Source: CALFVT01 sp039989855 (GTDB lineage: Bacteria > Pseudomonadota > Alphaproteobacteria > Caulobacterales > Maricaulaceae). Taken from it: DNA of 64,000 nucleotides. The first letter of the stretch is position 1. Each line of letters starts with the position of its first letter. The translations under genes and the position numbers were made by a program. The DNA lies in assembly GCA_039989855.1 (NCBI GenBank), contig JBDXGZ010000027.1, positions 124,001 to 188,000 of the forward strand. The letters run 5' to 3'. This document shows positions 59,553 through 64,000 of the stretch, in pieces. The notes beneath the pieces were generated by a model. That model worked only from the letters and a program-made list of their open reading frames with translations. It did not search any database and was not told where the DNA came from.

Positions 59553-59929
59553 TGAACATAATGGACAATTTGATAGGTTTACGATTGGATTCCTTTCGAA
59601 TGGGGAAATTTGATTTGACCTTTTGCCTTTCAGGAAAAAAAGGTGAGAAATATTTATCTTATCGCGTTGCGACCAATTGGGATATAAATTTCTATCCATC
59701 GGAAGATTTTACAAATGGCTTAGGAGACAATCCTCCTAACCTAGCAAAGATATGGACATATGTTGAAAAGAATTTGGAAAAGTTCGAGTTGGCTAAAAAT
59801 GAGTTATCTTGTAGTTTATATTTTTCCGGGATGTCCGAACCTATCGTTATTTGGCGTGACCCAAAACAGCATGGGGAACTGCTCATTATCAACTCTGAAA
59901 CAAACAAAGATTGGTGGGTAATAGGATGA
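59552..59929 (+). CDS. Unknown small protein wedged between leuA and leuC
   Basis: A 125-residue protein, not recognised. It overlaps leuA by one base (TAATG) and leuC by four (ATGA), so it is fully integrated in the operon. It has no signal peptide. The composition is more AT-rich than the leu genes and Trp/Lys/Asp-rich (DINFYPSEDF, KIWTYVEKNLEKFEL, DWWVIG). Small AT-rich proteins of this kind are common among immunity-like or phage-derived genes, but I have no evidence for such a role. The exact overlaps argue that it is translated. Confidence 0.72.
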   Translation: MNIMDNLIGLRLDSFRMGKFDLTFCLSGKKGEKYLSYRVATNWDINFYPSEDFTNGLGDNPPNLAKIWTYVEKNLEKFELAKNELSCSLYFSGMSEPIVIWRDPKQHGELLIINSETNKDWWVIG

Positions 59930-61320
59930 AAACACTTTTCGATAAGGTCTGGAACCGCCATTTGGTCATTCCTGAGACGGCGGAGCATCCTGCGACCTTT
60001 TATATTGATCTTCACCTCATCCATGAGGTCACAAGCCCGCAGGCCTTTACGGTTCTACGTGAGCGTGGCCTGAAAGTGCGCCGTCCTGACAGAACCCTCG
60101 CGACGATTGATCACTCTACGCCGACTCTTGTTAATGAGGACGGCTCTCGCCCTTATGTCACAGAGCAAGCCAAAAAGCAGGTCGAGACTTTGCTGGCCAA
60201 TACCAAGGCCCACAACATTGAAACCCACGGCTGGGAGAGCGAAAATCGCGGCATTGTCCACGTCATGGGGCCAGAGCTTGGTGCGACACAGCCCGGCATG
60301 ACCATCGTCTGCGGCGATAGCCACACCAGTACCCACGGCGCGTTTGGGGCGATTGCTTTCGGTATTGGCACAACCCAGGTCGGGCATGTTTTAGCCAATC
60401 AATCCATCCTGATGCGTAAGCCCAAAACCATGGCAATTAATGTCAACGGCACCCTCGCAGAGGGCGTCACGCCGAAAGACGTAATCCTCTATATTATTGC
60501 GACAATCGGTGTCGGCGGCGGGACAGGCTACGCGCTTGAATATCGCGGCAACGTCTTTGAAGAGATGAGCATGGACGGGCGCATGACCGTCTGTAACATG
60601 TCTATCGAAGCGGGTGCGCGGTGCGGCATGGTCGCCCCAGATCAAACGACCTTTGATTATCTTGAAGGGCGTAAATTTGCGCCAAAAGATTACGCCGCTG
60701 CCTGTGCAGACTGGCTATCGTTACAAACGGACGAAGGTGCGGTCTTTGATAAAGAAGTGAACATCAACGCCGAAGACATTAAACCGATGGTCACTTACGG
60801 CACTCACCCCGGCATGGGCATGGCGATTGACGAAATTATCCCTGCAGCGGAAAGTGACGCCGACCAAGGCGCACTAGATTATATGCAGCTCTCTTCGGGT
60901 AAAAAAATTGCAGGCACGCCCGTCGACAAAGTCTTCATTGGTTCTTGCACCAATTCACGGCTCGAAGACCTCCGCGCCGCCGCGAGTGTATTTAAGGGGA
61001 AAAAAGTATCTGACGGGCTAACAGCGATTATCGTTCCGGGTTCTGTTCTCATCAAAGCCCTCGCCGAGGATGAAGGCCTAGATAAAGTCTTCACTGACGC
61101 GGGTGCCGAGTGGCGCGAAGCGGGATGCTCCATGTGCCTTGGCATGAACGGCGACATTGGCGCGCCGGGCGACTTGGTTGTCTCCACGTCCAACCGTAAT
61201 TTTATGGGCCGTCAAGGGCCGGGCGTGCGCACAGTCCTCGCCTCCCCTGAAACCGCCGCAGCGACTGCCGTTGCAGGGGTTATCACCGACCCGCGCCATA
61301 TTAAGGAGAACGCCGCATGA
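59926..61320 (+). CDS. leuC: 3-isopropylmalate dehydratase, large subunit
   Basis: Isomerises 2- to 3-isopropylmalate with LeuD using a [4Fe-4S] cluster. The Cys ligands are in IGSCTNSRLEDL and CSMCLGMN; SHTSTHGAFGAIAFGIGTT near 130 is a conserved aconitase-family stretch. Length 464 is typical. The ATG at 59926 overlaps the previous stop (ATGA). Starting MKTLFDKVW matches family N-termini. Confidence 0.96.
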   Translation: MKTLFDKVWNRHLVIPETAEHPATFYIDLHLIHEVTSPQAFTVLRERGLKVRRPDRTLATIDHSTPTLVNEDGSRPYVTEQAKKQVETLLANTKAHNIETHGWESENRGIVHVMGPELGATQPGMTIVCGDSHTSTHGAFGAIAFGIGTTQVGHVLANQSILMRKPKTMAINVNGTLAEGVTPKDVILYIIATIGVGGGTGYALEYRGNVFEEMSMDGRMTVCNMSIEAGARCGMVAPDQTTFDYLEGRKFAPKDYAAACADWLSLQTDEGAVFDKEVNINAEDIKPMVTYGTHPGMGMAIDEIIPAAESDADQGALDYMQLSSGKKIAGTPVDKVFIGSCTNSRLEDLRAAASVFKGKKVSDGLTAIIVPGSVLIKALAEDEGLDKVFTDAGAEWREAGCSMCLGMNGDIGAPGDLVVSTSNRNFMGRQGPGVRTVLASPETAAATAVAGVITDPRHIKENAA

Positions 61321-61898
61321 GTTTCGCGCCGTTGAAAACCGTCACCTCTCGCACGCTCGTCCTAAGCCCGACGAATATCGACACAGATCAGATCATGCCC
61401 GCTAAATTTTTGTCTATGACAACCAAGGCAGGGCTCGGGGAACATGTGTTTGCGAATTTGCGTTATGACGCAGAGGGCAAGCTCACCGATCATGAGCTGA
61501 ATAGCGAAGCGGGACAGGCTTGCGAAATTCTCGTCGCAGGGCATAATTTCGGCTGCGGCTCATCGCGCGAACATGCGCCGTGGGGCCTAACAGATTACGG
61601 TTTCCGCGTTGTTATCAGTTCAGAGATCGCCGATATTTTTAGAAACAACTCTCTCAAGAACGGCCTGCTCCCGATCATCATTGAAAAGGGCGCGCATGAA
61701 TGGCTACTCGATCATCCTAACGAAGAAGTCACTGTAGACCTTGAGCGCCAAGAAGTCCGCCTACCGAAAAATGGCGGCACATATAATTTCGAAATCGACG
61801 CCTTCTCTCGCCACTGCCTAATGGAAGGCGTTGACGAGATGGGATACCTACAAGCACAAGACGCAGCACTGAATGCGTTTGAGGCAAAACATGACTAA
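61317..61898 (+). CDS. leuD: 3-isopropylmalate dehydratase, small subunit
   Basis: Swivelling subunit of isopropylmalate isomerase; AGHNFGCGSSREHAPW near 75 is the signature that positions substrate. Length 193 is normal. ATGA overlap with leuC. It ends overlapping the leuB start by 8 bases. Confidence 0.96.
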   Translation: MSFAPLKTVTSRTLVLSPTNIDTDQIMPAKFLSMTTKAGLGEHVFANLRYDAEGKLTDHELNSEAGQACEILVAGHNFGCGSSREHAPWGLTDYGFRVVISSEIADIFRNNSLKNGLLPIIIEKGAHEWLLDHPNEEVTVDLERQEVRLPKNGGTYNFEIDAFSRHCLMEGVDEMGYLQAQDAALNAFEAKHD

Positions 61899-62949
61899 CA
61901 TTAATTTTACATACCTTCCCGGCGACGGGATTGGCCCCGAAGTGGGCGCGGCGGCGCTGAGCGTCCTTGAAGCTGTTGCTTATAAGTTCGGCCATACACT
62001 CGACGTAGAGCATCACCTCATCGGCGGTGCAGCGATTGACGCCGGCGATAAGCCCCTGCCCGACGCGACCTTTGCCTCGTGTCAGAAAACGGGCGCAATG
62101 CTTCTCGGCGCTGTGGGTGGCCCGAAATGGGATCATCTCAAAGGGCCAGAGCGTCCAGAGCTAGGCTCGCTTTTGCCGCTGCGTAAGAACCTAAAACTCT
62201 ACGCGAATATTCGTCCCTGTGCACCGCACCCAGCTTTACTCGACCGAGCGCCGCTCAAACGAAGCACCCTAGAAGGCACTGATTTCATAGTCATGCGCGA
62301 GCTAACAGGCGGGATTTATTTCGGCGATAAAGGCCGCGACGAACAGGGCGCTTACGATATGTGCCGCTATAGCGTGTCTGAGGTGCGCCGCATTGCGATC
62401 AAAGCCTTTGAGCTGGCCCAAGGCCGTAAGAATAAAGTCACAAGCGTCGATAAATCCAACGTGCTTGAAACATCGCGTCTGTGGCGGGAGACCGTTAATG
62501 AGGTGGCCAAAGACTATCCCGACGTCGAGCTTGAGCATCTGTTAATTGATGCTATGACCATGCATATGTTGACGCGACCTACCGATTTTGATGTCATCCT
62601 GACGGAAAATATGTTCGGCGACATCCTTACCGACGAAGCCTCTGTCCTCGCAGGGTCAATGGGCGTTGTCCCGTCGGCCTCGATCTCTGACGGCTCTATG
62701 GGCCTCTATGAGCCGATACACGGCAGCGCCCCTGATATTGCAGGCCAAGACAAGGCCAACCCCCTTGCGATGATCTTATCCGCCGCGTGGATGCTGCGCC
62801 TGTCGCACAGTCTTGACGTAGAAGCCTCAGCCATTGAAGCCGCCGTAGACGCCGCGCTTAAAGGCCAACATTGCACGGCTGACCTCGGCGGGTCACTCGG
62901 AACCAAAGCCACAGGCGACTGGATAGCGGAACATGTCCGAGCCGCTTAA
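61891..62949 (+). CDS. leuB: 3-isopropylmalate dehydrogenase
   Basis: Oxidative decarboxylation of 3-isopropylmalate to 2-oxoisocaproate with NAD+ and Mg2+. YLPGDGIGPEV at the start, RELTGGIYFGDKG near 130 and NMFGDILTDEASVLAGSMG near 240 are family motifs. Length 352 is typical. The ATG at 61891 is within the end of leuD; an earlier in-frame option adds six residues with no support. Overlaps the ilvA start. Confidence 0.96.
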   Translation: MTNINFTYLPGDGIGPEVGAAALSVLEAVAYKFGHTLDVEHHLIGGAAIDAGDKPLPDATFASCQKTGAMLLGAVGGPKWDHLKGPERPELGSLLPLRKNLKLYANIRPCAPHPALLDRAPLKRSTLEGTDFIVMRELTGGIYFGDKGRDEQGAYDMCRYSVSEVRRIAIKAFELAQGRKNKVTSVDKSNVLETSRLWRETVNEVAKDYPDVELEHLLIDAMTMHMLTRPTDFDVILTENMFGDILTDEASVLAGSMGVVPSASISDGSMGLYEPIHGSAPDIAGQDKANPLAMILSAAWMLRLSHSLDVEASAIEAAVDAALKGQHCTADLGGSLGTKATGDWIAEHVRAA

Positions 62950-64000
62950 TCCTGACCATATAAACCCTGATCTACCCGATCTTGTACGGCGCATCGACCG
63001 TGCGGTGATATATGATTTGGCGAAACGCACACCCTGTGAACTAGCGTCGCAGATCAGCACGCCAACACACCGTATCTGGTTAAAGCGCGAAGACATGCAA
63101 GATGTGTTTTCATTCAAAATCCGCGGCGCGGCCAACCGTATCGCGCGGCTCACGCCTGAACAACTCGGCAAAGGTGTCTGCGCCGCCAGTGCGGGAAATC
63201 ACGCGCAAGGCATGGCCGCCTCGGCAAGACATTACGGTACAAAAGCCGTGATCTTCATGCCTATCACCACACCCCGTATCAAAGTCGACGCGGTGGAAAG
63301 CTTCGGCGCGGAAACCCGTCTTGTGGGCGATAATTATGACGCGGCCTGTGACGCAGCCATAAAATACGCCAAAGACACAGGTGCGGTTTTCGTCCACCCT
63401 TTTGATGAAATCGACGTCATTGCAGGGCAAGGGACTGTCGGAAAAGAAATCCTCTCAACCGTGCCAAATCCTGCGGCTGTTTATGTTTGCACAGGTGGTG
63501 GCGGCCTGGTCAGCGGTGTGGGCGCTTATGTCAAAGCCAAGTCCCCCAATAGCCAAATCATCGCCGTCGAAGCGGCAGGTGCGCCGACACTGGCCAAAGC
63601 GCTTGAGGCCGGGCAGCCTGTTTCATTGCAATCTGTGGACGGCTTTGCCGACGGAACCGCTGTGCGGCGCATTGGCGATCTTACTTTTGCGATTTCAAAG
63701 CAAGTCGTTGACCGCAGCGAGCTTGTGTCTAACGATGCGATCTCTGCCGCCGTTCGGCAAGTCTTTCAAATCACGCGGACCCTTGTGGAACCGTCAGGCG
63801 CGCAAGCGCTCGCGGGATGCCTCCAAGATATCGCGAACGGCACAGCGCCCGAAGGCGACCTTGTGGTGACTATATCTGGGGCCAATGTCAATTTTGACCG
63901 CGTCGGTCACATTGTTGAGCGGGCTGAATTTGGCGCAGGTGGCGAGATGCTTTTCGCGGCGAGCCTTGCTGAAAAGCCCGGCGCCTTCCTCTCCTTCATC
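62933..64000 (+). CDS. ilvA: Threonine dehydratase, biosynthetic (3' end beyond window)
   Basis: Deaminates threonine to 2-oxobutyrate, the first isoleucine step. The PLP-Lys is in VFSFKIRGAANR near residue 65; CTGGGGLVSGVGAYVK is the phosphate-binding glycine loop. After the catalytic domain ends (GANVNFDRVGHIVERAE, about residue 320), the frame continues LLFAASLAEKPG-like, matching the start of the ACT-like regulatory domains of the long, isoleucine-inhibited enzyme; the window ends there after 356 codons. The start overlaps leuB in a +1 frame. Confidence 0.93.
   Translation, partial: MSEPLNPDHINPDLPDLVRRIDRAVIYDLAKRTPCELASQISTPTHRIWLKREDMQDVFSFKIRGAANRIARLTPEQLGKGVCAASAGNHAQGMAASARHYGTKAVIFMPITTPRIKVDAVESFGAETRLVGDNYDAACDAAIKYAKDTGAVFVHPFDEIDVIAGQGTVGKEILSTVPNPAAVYVCTGGGGLVSGVGAYVKAKSPNSQIIAVEAAGAPTLAKALEAGQPVSLQSVDGFADGTAVRRIGDLTFAISKQVVDRSELVSNDAISAAVRQVFQITRTLVEPSGAQALAGCLQDIANGTAPEGDLVVTISGANVNFDRVGHIVERAEFGAGGEMLFAASLAEKPGAFLSFI

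Overview
The window looks like ordinary chromosome from an alphaproteobacterium of moderate GC content. The gene order argues for this: engB-yidC-rnpA-rpmH beside argB, fur next to miaB, rimI-tsaB beside an Nfu protein, and a DUF1674 (SdhAF4) gene divergent from rsmB. Taxon-restricted secreted proteins, a TVP38 / Lpd-like module and SelO and DUF547 genes would fit a marine Hyphomonadales (Hyphomonas / Robiginitomaculum-like) bacterium; that assignment is inference. I saw no tRNA, rRNA, insertion sequence, prophage or CRISPR array.

Layout. 0-6.7 kb (minus): gpmA (cut by the edge), a HAD phosphatase, a DUF1036 protein, argB, engB, yidC, rnpA, rpmH. 7-12 kb (plus): DUF547 secreted protein, TVP38 membrane protein, FAD disulfide oxidoreductase, orphan histidine kinase. 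12-16 kb (plus): unknown gene, tyrA, pheA, SDR, pyrF. 16-22 kb: Cys/Ser/Pro-rich secreted proteins and lipoproteins around the DUF1674/rsmB pair, then YceI. 22-27.5 kb (minus): selO, GST, esterase, DUF924 and acyl-CoA synthetase, mostly overlapping. 27.7-31.5 kb: crotonase, CoA-ester lyase, IclR regulator, flavin monooxygenase. 31.5-35.6 kb (minus): valine catabolism (mmsA, acyl-CoA dehydrogenase, unknown gene, mmsB). 35.8-42.4 kb: exported proteins, miaB, fur, rimI, tsaB, nfuA-like. 42.5-47.9 kb: two tandem M48/PDZ proteases, a LuxR solo, msrA, photolyase. 47.9-64 kb: an amino-acid biosynthesis block running from a kinase-like/homoserine dehydrogenase fusion through metX-metB to ilvD-ilvC-ilvB-ilvM-leuA-leuC-leuD-leuB-ilvA, the last cut by the window edge.

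How the genes work together. The last 16 kb carries most of the route from aspartate semialdehyde to homoserine, methionine precursors, threonine deamination, valine, leucine and isoleucine. Three RNA-level controls can be read in the DNA: a SAM-I-type riboswitch before metX; a complete branched-chain amino-acid attenuator before ilvD (leader peptide, antiterminator and terminator); and three exact 42-bp tandem repeats that end in the ilvB ribosome-binding site, with a diverged fourth copy before ilvM. Two small unknown genes are wedged in this run, one between ilvB and ilvM and one between leuA and leuC, and the second overlaps both its neighbours.

The most notable observations are the 42-bp repeat family, the ilv attenuator, the SAM-I riboswitch, a kinase-like/homoserine dehydrogenase fusion that lacks the usual kinase lysine motif and ACT domains, a Cys-repeat motif shared by two exported proteins, and a SelO gene whose natural start position is ATA. 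I did not find an obviously new defence or mobile system.
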